Of a DNA stretch of 31,350 nt, positions 1-8,683 are shown one piece after another. The DNA lies in assembly GCA_002869605.1 (NCBI GenBank), contig PKUI01000154.1, positions 1 to 31,350 on the forward strand. The letters are read 5' to 3'. The notes below the pieces were generated by a model. It ran no database searches and had not been told where the DNA came from. It saw only the letters and a program-made list of their open reading frames with translations. The translations under genes and the position numbers were made by a program. Within the stretch, counting starts at the first letter, position 1. Every line of letters starts with the position of its first letter. Source of the DNA: Desulfuromonas sp. (GTDB lineage Bacteria > Desulfobacterota > Desulfuromonadia > Desulfuromonadales > SZUA-401).

Positions 1-1
1 G

Positions 2-379
2 ATGCTGCTCGCCTACCTGGTCCGCTTCATGGCCGCCGGTTTCAAGGCGATCGACGGCGCCATGCACCGGGTTACCCCGAGTATCGACGAAGCGGCACGT
101 CTCGCGGGGCTGCGCGGCCTGCACCTGCTCTCCAAGATTCACCTGCCGATGCTGCGCAGCGGCCTGCTGACCGCCTTCACCATGGTGTTCGTCGATGTGA
201 TGAAGGAGATGCCGATTACCCTCATGACCCGTCCATTTGGCTGGGACACCCTGGCCGTAAAGATTTTCGAACTGACCTCGGAGGGGGAATGGGAGCGTGC
301 CGCGCTACCGGCAGTAACCCTGCTGCTGAGTGGCCTGCTGCCGATCGTTATACTGATGCGCAAGTCCGAACAGGATTAG
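2..379 (+). CDS. Iron(III)-type ABC transporter permease, C-terminal part (truncated by window start)
   Basis: This is the last 125 residues of an inner-membrane permease; the 5' end lies outside the window, so the first Met here need not be the start. A canonical EAA coupling loop is visible (EAARLAGLRGLHLLSKIHLP, about residues 30-49), which docks on the ATPase. It is followed by a hydrophobic segment, a loop ending in a Gly/Trp turn, and a final membrane helix (about residues 100-118). The pattern PITLMTRPFGWDTLAVKIFEL is typical of FbpB/AfuB-type permeases of periplasmic-binding-protein-dependent Fe(III) importers. The stop lies 9 bp before the ATPase start, so the two genes form one operon. 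Substrate is inferred from family resemblance; thiamine or spermidine-type import is less likely. Confidence 0.85.
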   Translation: MLLAYLVRFMAAGFKAIDGAMHRVTPSIDEAARLAGLRGLHLLSKIHLPMLRSGLLTAFTMVFVDVMKEMPITLMTRPFGWDTLAVKIFELTSEGEWERAALPAVTLLLSGLLPIVILMRKSEQD

Positions 380-388
380 GAGTAAGTG

Positions 389-1459
389 ATGAATGCAACG
401 GTTCTGGAGCTGAACAATATTTCCCAGGCTTACGGCCAGCACTGGGTGGTCAAAAACCTCTCCCTGTCCCTTGAAAAGGGGGAGATCGGCTGCCTGCTCG
501 GCGCCAGCGGCTGCGGCAAGACCACGGTGCTGCGCACCATTGCCGGCTTCGAACCGCTGCTACGCGGCGAGATCCGCCTCAACGGAAACGTCGTCAGCCA
601 GCCCGGCGCCTCCCTCCCTCCCGCAAAACGGGCTATCGGTATGGTCTTCCAGGATTACGCGCTGTTTCCACACCTGACCCTGTTCGACAACGTCGCCTTC
701 GGCCTGCGCGAACTGGGAAAGAGTGACAAGATCATCCGCGTCAACGAGATGCTCGAACTGGTTGGCCTCAAGGAGGCGCACGCCAAGTACCCGCACGAAA
801 TCTCCGGAGGTCAGCAGCAGCGTGTCGCCCTGGCGCGTGCCCTGGCCCCCAGGCCTGATCTACTGCTGATGGACGAACCGTTCTCCAACCTCGACGTCAC
901 CCTACGTGAACGGCTCTCCACAGAAGTGCGCGATATCCTCAAGGCTTACGGTGCCACAGCACTGTTCGTGACCCACAACCAACATGAGGCCTTCGCCGTC
1001 GCCGACCGGATCGGCGTGATGGACAACGGCGCGATGCTGCAGTGGGACAACGCCCATGAGCTCTACCACTGCCCGCAGGATCGCCGGGTCGCCTCGTTTG
1101 TCGGCGAGGGGTTGCTGCTGCCCGGCATCGTCCGCGAAGGAAAACAGATTGAGACCGGACTCGGCCTGCTTGAGGGGATTTCTACCTGCGACTGCCTCCC
1201 GGAGCAGGTGGTCGACATCCTGATCCGCCCCGAGGACGTTATCCACGACGACGACAGCCCGGTCAAAGCCGAGGTGGTACGCCGCAACTTTCGTGGCGCC
1301 AACGTGCTCTATACCCTGCGCCTGATCAGCGGCGACTTGGTCCAGGCGCTGGTACCGAGCCACTGCGATCACGCCCCGGGTGAACATATCGGCATCCGCA
1401 CCGACGTGCGACATATTGTGGTGTTCAGGAAGGACGAGGATGCGCCCCCTAACCGTTGA
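389..1459 (+). CDS. ABC transporter ATP-binding protein, FbpC/AfuC-like
   Basis: This is the cytoplasmic ATPase that powers the permease just upstream. The predicted protein is 356 residues. Walker A (GASGCGKTT) is at residues 38-46. The signature ISGGQQQRVALARAL, Walker B LLLMDEP and the switch histidine in VTHNQHEA follow in the usual order. The C-terminal third contains IRPEDV and a TOBE-like regulatory region typical of the iron/spermidine/molybdate ATPase group. I chose the ATG at 389 over the in-frame GTG at 386 because AGGAG at 378-382 is then 6 nt away, and this site overlaps the permease stop. Fe(III) as substrate is inferred; no periplasmic binding protein gene lies inside the window. 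Confidence 0.9.
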   Translation: MNATVLELNNISQAYGQHWVVKNLSLSLEKGEIGCLLGASGCGKTTVLRTIAGFEPLLRGEIRLNGNVVSQPGASLPPAKRAIGMVFQDYALFPHLTLFDNVAFGLRELGKSDKIIRVNEMLELVGLKEAHAKYPHEISGGQQQRVALARALAPRPDLLLMDEPFSNLDVTLRERLSTEVRDILKAYGATALFVTHNQHEAFAVADRIGVMDNGAMLQWDNAHELYHCPQDRRVASFVGEGLLLPGIVREGKQIETGLGLLEGISTCDCLPEQVVDILIRPEDVIHDDDSPVKAEVVRRNFRGANVLYTLRLISGDLVQALVPSHCDHAPGEHIGIRTDVRHIVVFRKDEDAPPNR

Positions 1460-1532
1460 ATTTGCACTGGACCGGCGCTGCCCCGGCGTGCGAGTATCGC
1501 AGCGCTAAAAAACTCACCGCATGCGGGGTCTT

Positions 1533-1883
1533 ATGAAAAACAAGCTGATGCGTCTAGTCGAATTGATTCAGGAAGACTGTCCGGAGAACCTGATCGAGGC
1601 CTTCGCCGACCCGGACAACAAGAACCCCGCAGCCCACCTCGACCTGGTCAGCCGCGCGATTGACGCCCACCAGGTCCGCGCCGAAAAGCTGTGGCGCGCC
1701 GCCGGCAAGCAGCGCACTGAGGCCGAACGGGCCGCCAGCGCACGAGCCGACCTGGCTGCCTTTCTGTTCGCTTATCTTACCGGCGAACCGGACGAATATG
1801 CCGACAGTGCCCGCGAGGCGCTCGCCGCCCTCGGTCGTCATGCAGAGCTCGACCTGGTCCAGCTCCTTGCCCGCAGGAGATAA
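1533..1883 (+). CDS. Hypothetical protein, helical, about 116 residues
   Basis: I do not recognise a family. The sequence begins MKNKLMRLVELIQEDCPENL and is rich in Ala, Glu, Leu and Arg with no obvious signal peptide or membrane segment, so it is probably a small, all-helical cytoplasmic protein. An in-frame ATG at 1521 would add four residues, but it has no ribosome-binding site; a weak GGGG precedes the ATG at 1533. It lies 73 bp after the ABC ATPase and one base before a YheU-family gene on the same strand, so it is probably cotranscribed with the latter. Codon use resembles the neighbours. No function is proposed. Confidence 0.65.
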   Translation: MKNKLMRLVELIQEDCPENLIEAFADPDNKNPAAHLDLVSRAIDAHQVRAEKLWRAAGKQRTEAERAASARADLAAFLFAYLTGEPDEYADSAREALAALGRHAELDLVQLLARRR

Positions 1884-1884
1884 G

Positions 1885-2130
1885 ATGGATTCAGAATCAT
1901 CATCGCCAAACCGGGAAGAAGGGGTCGAGATCCCCTACACCGACCTGAAAAGGGAAACCCTGCTCAGGCTGATCGAGGAGTTCGTATCGCGCGATGGCGC
2001 CGACTGGAACGAAACCGGCGGCTCTCTCGAAGCAAAGGTCAGCCAGGTCCTCACGCAGCTTAAAAACGGTAAGATCAAGATTGTCTTCGATCTTGCCAGC
2101 CAGAGCGCCAACCTGGTGGAACACAAGTAA
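1885..2130 (+). CDS. yheU: YheU family protein (UPF0270)
   Basis: This is an 81-residue protein of unknown biochemical role. After an acidic, Ser-rich leader, the part from about residue 15 (IPYTDLKRETLLRLIEEFVS) to the end matches the E. coli YheU pattern: IPWxDL, ETLxxLIExFVxRxGxDxxE, then a conserved LExKVxxVxxQL block. The family is normally 70-80 residues, so this copy is full length with a slightly longer N-terminus. A longer reading of the same frame starts upstream, but AGGAGA at 1875-1880 is correctly spaced only for the ATG at 1885. The gene begins one base after the preceding stop, which suggests translational coupling. The symbol is by homology only. Confidence 0.8.
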   Translation: MDSESSSPNREEGVEIPYTDLKRETLLRLIEEFVSRDGADWNETGGSLEAKVSQVLTQLKNGKIKIVFDLASQSANLVEHK

Positions 2131-2306
2131 CATCTCCTCCCTCCGTCAGCAGGGTCCCCCGAGCAGAAATGAGGCAACAGTATCCACCAACTGGACTTAT
2201 GGACAATAGAGCTTTTTAGTGAGGATCTTTCACTTCGCAGAACCTGACCGGGGAAGATTATGAAAAAATTTTCAACAATGATTGTAGCTTACATCACCCT
2301 AAAATA

Positions 2307-2341
2307 GTTCTAGGGCCAGCACGTATGCATGGCCCTAGAAC
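2307..2341 (-). terminator. Strong hairpin downstream of cheW, probable terminator
   Basis: A perfect 12-bp stem (GTTCTAGGGCCA with its complement) encloses an 11-nt loop. Read on the minus strand it lies 56 nt beyond the cheW stop and is followed by a short T-rich stretch (TATTTTA). A second, smaller 6-bp hairpin (CTCCGC/GCGGAG) sits between it and the gene at 2360-2378. The rest of the 266-bp gap 2131-2396 shows no convincing gene. Confidence 0.55.
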
Positions 2342-2396
2342 ATTGAAGATAAAGATGGTCTCCGCAATAGAAGCGGAGGATTGACACAAACTGACT

Positions 2397-2930
2397 TTAG
2401 ACCGCCACCTCCGCCGGTCGAGAATCCCAGAAGATTTCCAGTTCTTCCGCAGTAAACAGATTGTCGATATGCAGCAGCATCACAAAATTGTCGTCAGCAA
2501 CCTTACCCATCCCCTGGATATAGTCGACCTTCAACTGGTTGCCGAGCTGGGGAGGCGGTTCGATCTGTTCGGGATGGATGCTGAGAACCTCCTCAACGGC
2601 ATCGGTTTGAGCTCCCACAACCACTAATTCGCCGTCGAAGTTGACTTCAAGCACCACGATACAGGTATCCCGCGTTTTCTCAGCCCTGGAAAGACCGAAG
2701 CGCATGCGCAGATCAACGACCGGCACCACGCTGCCTCGCAGGTTGATGACACCGAGCATGTACTCCGGTGTTTGAGGCACCTTGGTGATTCTTGCCTCAT
2801 CAAGCACCTCGCGCACATGGCTCACATCGACCCCGAACGCTTCTTTGTCGAGCTTAAAAGTTAGATATTGACACATTTCAACGTTGGTTTTCACGTTCTT
2901 CTCCGTATCGAAATGCGGAATTTCCCGCAT
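2397..2930 (-). CDS. cheW: CheW-like chemotaxis coupling protein
   Basis: CheW proteins are cytoplasmic scaffolds that link chemoreceptors to the CheA kinase. This 177-residue protein has the CheW fold signatures in order: QYLTFKLDKEAFGVDVSHVR near the N-terminus, the conserved VINLRGSVVPVVDLRMRFGL block, and a hydrophobic later strand VVVGAQTDAVEEVLSI. It starts 9 bp after the stop of the chemoreceptor gene, with AAGGTG at a good distance from the ATG at 2930 and overlapping that stop, so receptor and coupler are made together. The first 18 residues precede the usual family start (the next Met begins MCQYLTF), so a slightly shorter protein is possible. The riboswitch upstream of the receptor should control this gene too. 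Confidence 0.92.
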   Translation of the reverse strand: MREIPHFDTEKNVKTNVEMCQYLTFKLDKEAFGVDVSHVREVLDEARITKVPQTPEYMLGVINLRGSVVPVVDLRMRFGLSRAEKTRDTCIVVLEVNFDGELVVVGAQTDAVEEVLSIHPEQIEPPPQLGNQLKVDYIQGMGKVADDNFVMLLHIDNLFTAEELEIFWDSRPAEVAV

Positions 2931-2939
2931 GTTTTCACC

Positions 2940-5009
2940 TTAAAAATGCTCAAAGTTGGCATCAGCTTCGTCAAACGAAGAGATCAAAGGCTGAGCTGTG
3001 CGCTTGACCTGCACGGCATCGTTGCGCCGACCGTTAACCTGCGCATGCGCGGGGATCATCCTCTGGGTATTAACCTTGAAGAAATCAATAGTCTGGGCTA
3101 GCTGCTCCGCCTGGCTCGACAACTCTTCCGACGTAGAGGCCATCTCCTCACTCGAGGATGCATTTTGCTGAATCACCGAATCGAGCTGCTGAATTGCTCT
3201 GGCAATTTGATCAGCACCGGTATCCTGCTCGCGACTGGCGGCGGCAATTTCCTGCACCAGATCAGCCGTGCGCTGAATGTTCGGGACCAGTGCCTCGAGT
3301 TCCTTGCCGGCCTGTTCCGCGACCGCCACACTCGAATTCGAGAGTTCGTTGATCTCGCCGGCAGCCTGCTGACTCCGTTCCGCGAGCTTGCGCACTTCGG
3401 CGGCAACCACTGCAAAACCTTTGCCCTGCTCACCGGCACGCGCGGCCTCGATCGCGGCGTTAAGCGCCAGCAGGTTGGTCTGCCGGGCAATTTCTTCGAT
3501 GATCTGAATTTTTTCGGCGATATTGCGCATTGCGGAGACCGTCTCTCCCACCGATTGTCCGCTCTCCTGGGCGTTGGACGCACTCTGCATGGCGATTTTC
3601 TCAGTTTCCTGCGCGTTTTCGGTATTCTGCCGGATATTGGCGACCATCTCCTCGATCGAGCTGGAAGCCTCTTCGGCCGACGCCGCCTGCTCCGTGGCGC
3701 CCTGGGAGAGCTCTTCCGAACTCGAGCTCAACGCCTGGCTCCCGGAGCTGACCTGGTCAACCGCCGAACGGACCTGGCCGATCACGTCACGTAACGAACC
3801 CACCATCTTCTGCAGAGCCAAGCCAAGTTGGTCACGATTTGAGGCCAGCTCGACCTCGGCGGTCAGATCGCCGTCGGCAATTTTTTCCGCAAGTACAGCT
3901 TTCTCTTTCAGCTTAAACACCATATTGCGCACCGCTGCATACAGGCTCTTGTCATCCACGTTCTGATCAAGGTTTAGATCCAGATCGCCTGAAGCAACAT
4001 TCTGGGCAATATCCACCACCAGCGACGGCTCACCCCCAAGTTGGCGCATGATCGCCTTGGTGATCAGAACCGCAATGGCAATCCCTATCAGGATCGCCAG
4101 GCCGGCCAGCACCATGATCATGTTTACCGCCTTGGCATTCGAAGCCTGGAGCTGCGGTCCCAGTTCATCCTGTTCCGCCTTGATCGACAGCTTGACATCT
4201 TCGATGTCCTGCGCGATATCCGGACCAAGCTTGTCGAGGACATTCTTGATCAACTCGTTGCGCTCGCTGATCGCTGCGTTGATCCCCTTACTGGCCGCAA
4301 GATAGTTGTCGCCCTGAACCGCCACTTCTTTCATCAGCCGACGCCGATCGGCGTTCTGCAGCTGGCGATCCATGCCCTCGAGGTTTTCGAAAAATTTCCT
4401 CATTTCCGTATAGACCTGGTCCATATCGACCTGCTGGTTGGTCTTCAGGTATTTCATGATATACAGGCGTGTCCGCAGCATGGTGCGAATGGCGTCCGCC
4501 GCGCTGAACGCCGCCGCCTCGTCGTTATCCCTGCGTGCCGAATCCATGATCTCCAGCAGCCCTTTTTCGACCAGCGGACCAACAGCGACCATCTCCTGGT
4601 AGTACTGCTCGCGCAGTTTCTGTTTTTCGACCACCGTGTCGAAGGCGACATCGTACTGCTTTAATTTCGCATCAACTTCATCGATCAACTGCGCCCGCCG
4701 CGGATCCAGGATATCGACCTGCGCCGTCTCGACAAACTCCTGAGTCTTGTCGAGGTACTGCTCAAAGCGTTTGTGTACGTCCATGTCGGCCGTGATAATA
4801 AAGTCCTTGGCGTTCATGCGGACCATCAGCATGTTGGCCTGAACCCGACCGCTCAGATTGGTATCCCGCGCCAGCTCGCGATAACCGGTAAACCCGCTTG
4901 AAGCCTGGTTAAGGGCCAGGTAACCGGTCGTCCCGATCGCCAGCAGCATCACGACCAAAAAACCGAACCCGATCGACAGTTTGGTCCCCAATTTCAAATC
5001 ATTCAACAC
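2940..5009 (-). CDS. Methyl-accepting chemotaxis protein with long helical sensor region
   Basis: This is a transmembrane chemoreceptor of about 689 residues. TM1 lies near residues 11-30. A mostly helical, charged sensor region of about 265 residues follows, close to the size of helical bimodular (HBM) sensors. TM2 is near 296-318, then a HAMP linker and a long coiled-coil signalling domain with the hairpin-tip core ([20 protein letters not shown] and [18 protein letters not shown]). No CheR/CheB-binding pentapeptide is seen at the C-terminus. I chose the GTG at 5009 because GGGGAGG lies just upstream; the longer frame from 5072 lacks a ribosome-binding site and would put charged residues ahead of TM1. 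The leader contains a c-di-GMP aptamer and terminator, so expression probably responds to that second messenger. The ligand is unknown. Confidence 0.92.
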   Translation of the reverse strand: MLNDLKLGTKLSIGFGFLVVMLLAIGTTGYLALNQASSGFTGYRELARDTNLSGRVQANMLMVRMNAKDFIITADMDVHKRFEQYLDKTQEFVETAQVDILDPRRAQLIDEVDAKLKQYDVAFDTVVEKQKLREQYYQEMVAVGPLVEKGLLEIMDSARRDNDEAAAFSAADAIRTMLRTRLYIMKYLKTNQQVDMDQVYTEMRKFFENLEGMDRQLQNADRRRLMKEVAVQGDNYLAASKGINAAISERNELIKNVLDKLGPDIAQDIEDVKLSIKAEQDELGPQLQASNAKAVNMIMVLAGLAILIGIAIAVLITKAIMRQLGGEPSLVVDIAQNVASGDLDLNLDQNVDDKSLYAAVRNMVFKLKEKAVLAEKIADGDLTAEVELASNRDQLGLALQKMVGSLRDVIGQVRSAVDQVSSGSQALSSSSEELSQGATEQAASAEEASSSIEEMVANIRQNTENAQETEKIAMQSASNAQESGQSVGETVSAMRNIAEKIQIIEEIARQTNLLALNAAIEAARAGEQGKGFAVVAAEVRKLAERSQQAAGEINELSNSSVAVAEQAGKELEALVPNIQRTADLVQEIAAASREQDTGADQIARAIQQLDSVIQQNASSSEEMASTSEELSSQAEQLAQTIDFFKVNTQRMIPAHAQVNGRRNDAVQVKRTAQPLISSFDEADANFEHF

Positions 5010-5151
5010 TTTCCTAATCCTCCCCAGGATGAAATATGGGTGCTCAAGATAGCACCTAAACAAGAGAAACATCGCGACTGCGAGCGATTAGCGTCTCGCT
5101 CGTCGAGGCTCAAAACGAATTGGTCAGTTCACGTTTATTGCATTTGGGAAC

Positions 5152-5297
5152 AAAAAAACCCACCTTCCGCAGAAGATGGGTTACGTCACAACATTCATGG
5201 TCGCGCAACTACGCGATTTTTGTCGTGGTAACCCGGCGATCCAAGCATTGGACCCGTAGCTTTGCGTCACTGGATTACTCCAGCTTTGCCTTTATCA
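5152..5297 (-). ncRNA. Cyclic-di-GMP-I (GEMM-I) riboswitch with intrinsic terminator, upstream of the chemoreceptor gene
   Basis: On the minus strand the aptamer (about 5297-5222) shows the GEMM-I landmarks in order: AAAGGCAAAGC, a short hairpin (CTGGAGTAATCCAG), the near-invariant GACGCAAAGC, a second stem GGGTCCAATGCTTGGATC, and the receptor-like GCCGGGTTACC. About 40 nt later a terminator follows: stem AACCCATCTTC/GAAGGTGGGTT (5182-5157) and a run of seven T (5158-5152). The base matching G20 of the Vibrio Vc2 aptamer is G (first G of GGCAAA), which favours c-di-GMP over the G20A cGAMP subclass; this alignment is mine. The predicted mechanism is transcription termination. Two further small hairpins lie between the terminator and the start codon, one at 5039-5056. 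Confidence 0.9.
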
Positions 5298-5316
5298 CTT
5301 ATGTAATTTTTTTACA

Positions 5317-5345
5317 CATATATTTCGTAAACTATATCCCGTCAA
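5317..5345 (-). promoter_or_regulatory. Predicted sigma-70 promoter for the riboswitch-chemoreceptor-cheW unit
   Basis: TTGACG (5345-5340) and TATATG (5322-5317) are separated by 17 nt on the minus strand. The predicted start, near 5310, is just ahead of the aptamer. The upstream stretch 5346-5511 is AT-rich and contains the near-repeat TTAACAACAGTTAACAATTA but no gene I can support. Confidence 0.6.
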
Positions 5346-5511
5346 GCTAAATCATTAAACTAAAGAAAAAAACTCAACAACAGCCCAACAAGATTAACAA
5401 CAGTTAACAATTAAGCCGTGCATAGTCTGATCTCCCGGCAAAAGCCAGGCTTTGAACCATCACTTAAACCGCGCAGAACAACATCTCCGCGCCAGTATGA
5501 TGTACCCAGGA

Positions 5512-5733
5512 TTAACGCAGCGGGTCGAACAGGTACTCCAGCCCGTTCACCTTGATCTCGTACACCGCGCGCAACTGGTCACCCAGCTTCCCCTTAGGAA
5601 ATCCTTCTTTCGCCATCCAGACTACGTACGGCTCCGGTAGATCGACCAGGCGCATACCGGCGTGCTTGCCGTAGGGCATGCGCGCGGCGGCAAGTTCGAG
5701 GAGTTGCTGGTGTTCAAGTGGAAGGTTCGACAT
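5512..5733 (-). CDS. DUF3820 family protein
   Basis: This 73-residue protein matches the small DUF3820 family. The diagnostic pattern is MPYGKHAGMRLVDLPEPYVV, followed by W(M/F)AKEGFPKGKLG and VYEIKVNGLEYL, all present in order. The family fold resembles a fragment of a DnaQ-like exonuclease C-terminal region; its function is not established, and older annotations name it a quorum-sensing-regulated factor. The open frame continues upstream into repeat copy A, but that portion is repeat-derived; the ATG at 5733 has AGGTG about 5 nt upstream. It is alone in its transcription unit, downstream of the repeat and tex on the same strand. Confidence 0.8.
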   Translation of the reverse strand: MSNLPLEHQQLLELAAARMPYGKHAGMRLVDLPEPYVVWMAKEGFPKGKLGDQLRAVYEIKVNGLEYLFDPLR

Positions 5734-5767
5734 TCGTACACCTTGATTAAAAACATTGGTTAACTTC

Positions 5768-6203
5768 GCCGGTGGCGCCCGGCAGCGCCTTACTTTTCTT
5801 GCTTGCCCAAGAAAAGTAAGCAAAAGAAGGCACCCCGAACTCCGTCACCCGACGATCGGGTACCCTCGCTGTCCGGAAGTTTTAATCCAGCCGGCTCACG
5901 TGCTCGCCAGACGGCAAGATTAAAATCCCGGCACTCGGTGACTACACACGGGGCCCCGTAAGGGCCATGAAACAGGCAAAGTCATCCCCGCTCCTCCTTC
6001 CCGTGTGACGCCGCCGGAGCAGCTACGGTTCACGCCGAAACAGGCCGTAGAGTTGAGCGCAGCGAATGGCGAAGGCCCGGCGGGAGCCGTTGCTGCGCAG
6101 GGAACCCGCCGCCCTATGGCGGGCAAGGAGGTCGGGCGCGTTTCTTTGCTTACTTTCTTTACGCGCCTAAAGAAAGTAAGGCGCATGCCGGGCGCCCCCG
6201 GCG
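5768..6203 (+). repeat. Dispersed hairpin-bounded element, copy A (about 436 bp, forward)
   Basis: One of five copies of the same element. It begins with a GC-rich palindrome, then a 32-nt hairpin (5789-5820; 13-bp stem, 6-nt loop). An interior follows that includes an AGTTTTAATCC...GATTAAAATCCC inverted pair, and it ends with a second 32-nt hairpin (6149-6180) and another GC-rich palindrome (GCCGGGCGCCCCCGGC). The outer edges of the two ends are imperfect inverted repeats. It fills the gap between tex and the DUF3820 gene. I see no target-site duplication and no transposase. Confidence 0.9.
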
Positions 6204-6261
6204 GTTTGAGGTTTCGGATTGCGGGGGCCAGAGGCAACGTCCCAGGGTTTAAGGTAGTCTA

Positions 6262-8574
6262 CTACTTCCCTTTCACCCGAAACCCCGACTTGGCAAACGC
6301 ATCCGCCATGCTTCCCATGGAAGGGTTTTGCTCTTTTGAGGTTTCCTTCTTCCGCGGCTGCTTCGCCTGCGGTTTCTTATCCGGCTTTGCGGTCCGCTCA
6401 CCCTGCCCCTTTTCGACCTCGGCCCCTTTACGCATGCTCAGGCCGATCCGCTTGCGCTCGATGTCGACCGACACCACCTTGACCTGCACCTGCTGACCGA
6501 CCTTGACCACCTCGTTCGGATCCTTGACGAAACGATCGGCGAGCTGGCTGATATGCACCAGGCCATCCTGGTGCACACCAATATCGACAAACGCACCGAA
6601 GGCGGCGACGTTGGTGACCACGCCGTTGAGGGTCATCCCCTCCTTGAGATCCTTGACCTCGGTAACATCCTCGCGGAAGCCGGCGCTGACGAAGGTGGCG
6701 CGTGGGTCGCGTCCCGGCTTCTTGAGCTCGGCTAGAATATCGCGCAGGGTCGGCAGGCCGATATCCTCGCCAACATACTTTTCGAGCTTGATGGCATCGA
6801 GCTTCGCCGGTTCTGAAATCAAGGCCGGAATTGCCAGCCCGGCATCGGCGGCCATCTGCTCGACCAGTCCATAGCGCTCCGGATGCACTGCGGTGTTATC
6901 GAGCGGCTGCTCGCCGTTGCGGATGCGCAGAAAGCCGGCCGCCTGCTCGTAGGCCTTGGGGCCGAAACGGGCGACCTTGAGCAGCTGGTCACGCCGCGCA
7001 AAAGCGCCCTCGGCATCCCGGTGGGCAACGATCGCCTTGGCCAAGGTGGTGCTGATGCCGGAAACAAAGCTGAGCAGTGCCCAGCTGGCGGTGTTCAGAT
7101 CAACGCCGACGTAGTTGACGCACGACTCGACCACCGTGTCGAGCGCCTGCTTGAGGTTGCGCTGGTCGACGTCGTGCTGGTACTGGCCAACACCGATGCT
7201 CTTGGGGTCGACCTTGACCAGCTCGGCGAGCGGATCCTGCAGGCGCCGCGCGATGGAGATCGCGCCGCGCACGGTCAGATCGAGCTCGGGGAACTCCTCG
7301 CGCGCAATCTCCGAGGCGGAGTAGACACTCGCGCCGGCCTCGCTGACCATCACCACCTGCAGCTTGAGACCAGCCTCCTTGAACGTCTGGCGCACAAACT
7401 GCTCCATCTCGCGCCCGGCGGTGCCGTTGCCGATCGCCACCATTTCGATGTTATGATTCTGTACCAGGCGCAGCAGCTCGCGGCGCGCCTCGTCGATGCG
7501 GGCACCGCCACCGGTATGGGGATAAATGGTCACATGCTCCTGGAAGGTACCGGTGGCATCGACTACCGCCAGCTTCGAACCGGTACGCAGGCCGGGGTCG
7601 ACACCAAGCACCCGGCGGCTGCCGGCCGGGGCAGCGAGCAGCAGGTGGCGCAAGTTCTCGGCGAACACCCGGATCGCCTCTTCTTCCGCCTTGAGCTTCG
7701 CATCGAGACGCACTTCGCCGACGATCGAGGAGCTGATCAGGCGGCTGTAGGCGTCCTCGACCACCGTACCGAGTTCGGCGACGTAAGCGCTGCCGGCGGG
7801 AACGAACTGTGCCTTGAGGCGCGAGAGGATCTCTTCATCCGGAGCCTCGACGCGGATACTGAGCACCTCTTCCGCCTCACCGCGGCGCATGGCGAGCATG
7901 CGGTGCGAGGGGATCTCGCGCACCGGCTCGGAGAAATCGTAGTACAACTCGAACTTGCTGACCGTCCCCTCCTTGCCGCGCGCCGGCTGCGAGCAGAAAC
8001 GACCCTGCTTCCAGACCAGCCCGCGAACCGTAGCGCGCGCCTGCGCGTCGTCGGCAAGCTGTTCGGCAAGGATATGGCCTGCGCCCACAAGGGCGGCGTC
8101 CGCGTCCGGGACCTCGAGCTCATCGTCGACAAAACCGGCCGCCAGCTCGAGTGCCGGCGTCGTCCCGTCACCAAGCAACATTTCAGCAAGCGGCTCGAGC
8201 CCACGATCGCGGGCGATCGAGGCTTTGGTACGGCGCTTCGGCTTGTAGGGAAGATAGAGGTCTTCGAGCTCGGTCTTCTGACGCGTTGTCACGATCTTGG
8301 TGCGCAGCTCATCCGTCAGCTTGCCCTGCTCCTCGATCGACTTGAGGATCGCCTCGCGTCGCTCGTTCAGTTCGCGATGGTAATCGAGCCGCTCCTGCAG
8401 CAGGCGGATCTGGACTTCGTCGAGTTCGCCGGTCGCCTCCTTGCGGTAGCGGGCGATAAACGGAACCGTCGCCCCCTCCTCAAGCAATGCCACGGTCTGG
8501 GAAACCTGGCTCGGTTTAAGTCCGGTCTCTTCGACCAGGATGGCGTTCAAGGCTTTATTTTGCGGGTCAGACAT
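6262..8574 (-). CDS. tex: Tex family RNA-binding transcription accessory protein
   Basis: Tex is a conserved cytoplasmic nucleic-acid-binding protein linked to transcription and RNA quality control. At 770 residues this is the normal family length. Visible domains in order are a helical N-terminal region (PFIARYRKEATGELDEVQIR), a YqgF/RNase-H-like domain (VLGVDPGLRTGSKLAVVD, about residue 320), helix-hairpin-helix repeats (ALLSFVSGISTTLAKAIVAH, about 500), and a C-terminal S1 domain (GVVTNVAAFGAFVDIGVHQD, then DGLVHISQL, about 640-710). It ends in a Lys-rich tail. The ATG at 8574 has AAGGA upstream. The long open frame on the opposite strand (6883-8634) is a GC-driven shadow. An extended -10 site lies about 55 bp upstream. 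Confidence 0.95.
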   Translation of the reverse strand: MSDPQNKALNAILVEETGLKPSQVSQTVALLEEGATVPFIARYRKEATGELDEVQIRLLQERLDYHRELNERREAILKSIEEQGKLTDELRTKIVTTRQKTELEDLYLPYKPKRRTKASIARDRGLEPLAEMLLGDGTTPALELAAGFVDDELEVPDADAALVGAGHILAEQLADDAQARATVRGLVWKQGRFCSQPARGKEGTVSKFELYYDFSEPVREIPSHRMLAMRRGEAEEVLSIRVEAPDEEILSRLKAQFVPAGSAYVAELGTVVEDAYSRLISSSIVGEVRLDAKLKAEEEAIRVFAENLRHLLLAAPAGSRRVLGVDPGLRTGSKLAVVDATGTFQEHVTIYPHTGGGARIDEARRELLRLVQNHNIEMVAIGNGTAGREMEQFVRQTFKEAGLKLQVVMVSEAGASVYSASEIAREEFPELDLTVRGAISIARRLQDPLAELVKVDPKSIGVGQYQHDVDQRNLKQALDTVVESCVNYVGVDLNTASWALLSFVSGISTTLAKAIVAHRDAEGAFARRDQLLKVARFGPKAYEQAAGFLRIRNGEQPLDNTAVHPERYGLVEQMAADAGLAIPALISEPAKLDAIKLEKYVGEDIGLPTLRDILAELKKPGRDPRATFVSAGFREDVTEVKDLKEGMTLNGVVTNVAAFGAFVDIGVHQDGLVHISQLADRFVKDPNEVVKVGQQVQVKVVSVDIERKRIGLSMRKGAEVEKGQGERTAKPDKKPQAKQPRKKETSKEQNPSMGSMADAFAKSGFRVKGK

Positions 8575-8627
8575 GTGGTTATTTCCTTAGGGGAGAGTCA
8601 ATCGACGCCTGCGCGCGAAGGGGAGGG

Positions 8628-8633
8628 ATTTTA
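8628..8633 (-). promoter_or_regulatory. Predicted extended -10 element for tex
   Basis: On the minus strand the sequence TGTGCTAAAAT gives a TAAAAT hexamer preceded by an extended TGn motif. No good -35 hexamer is seen at the normal spacing. The same TGCTAAAAT string precedes the ABC exporter gene (12304-12309). Confidence 0.45.
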
Positions 8634-8683
8634 GCACAACCATGGTTCCGGAAAAGGGAAAATTTAGCCCCAACATCAACACC

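Noticed and set aside
1440..1508. 22-codon open frame overlapping the end of the ABC ATPase, preceded by AGGACGAGG
   Set aside because: Too short to judge, no recognisable family, and the purine-rich stretch is also coding sequence of the ATPase.
2260..2307. 15-residue open frame (MKKFSTMIVAYITLK) with GGGGAAG upstream
   Set aside because: Could be a leader peptide, but no gene follows on the plus strand and the hairpin beyond it is better explained as the end of cheW.
5010..5072. Extended N-terminus of the chemoreceptor from the ATG at 5072
   Set aside because: No ribosome-binding site, and the extra 21 residues are atypical ahead of TM1; GTG 5009 has GGGGAGG.
6005..6200. A recurring reading frame within the repeats (VTPPEQ...AEELSAANGEGPAG) that looks like a conserved small protein
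   Set aside because: Copy B has TAG-TGA in this frame right after GTGACGCCGCCGGAG and copy C has a one-base insertion, so the frame is not preserved while the hairpins are.
5760..6215. Target-site duplications around the repeat copies
   Set aside because: Flanks of copies A-E were compared by eye and no convincing direct repeat was found.
6883..8634. 583-codon open frame antisense to tex
   Set aside because: Composition and position fit a GC-driven shadow; tex has all domains of a known family on the other strand and the shadow has no ribosome-binding site or recognisable motif.
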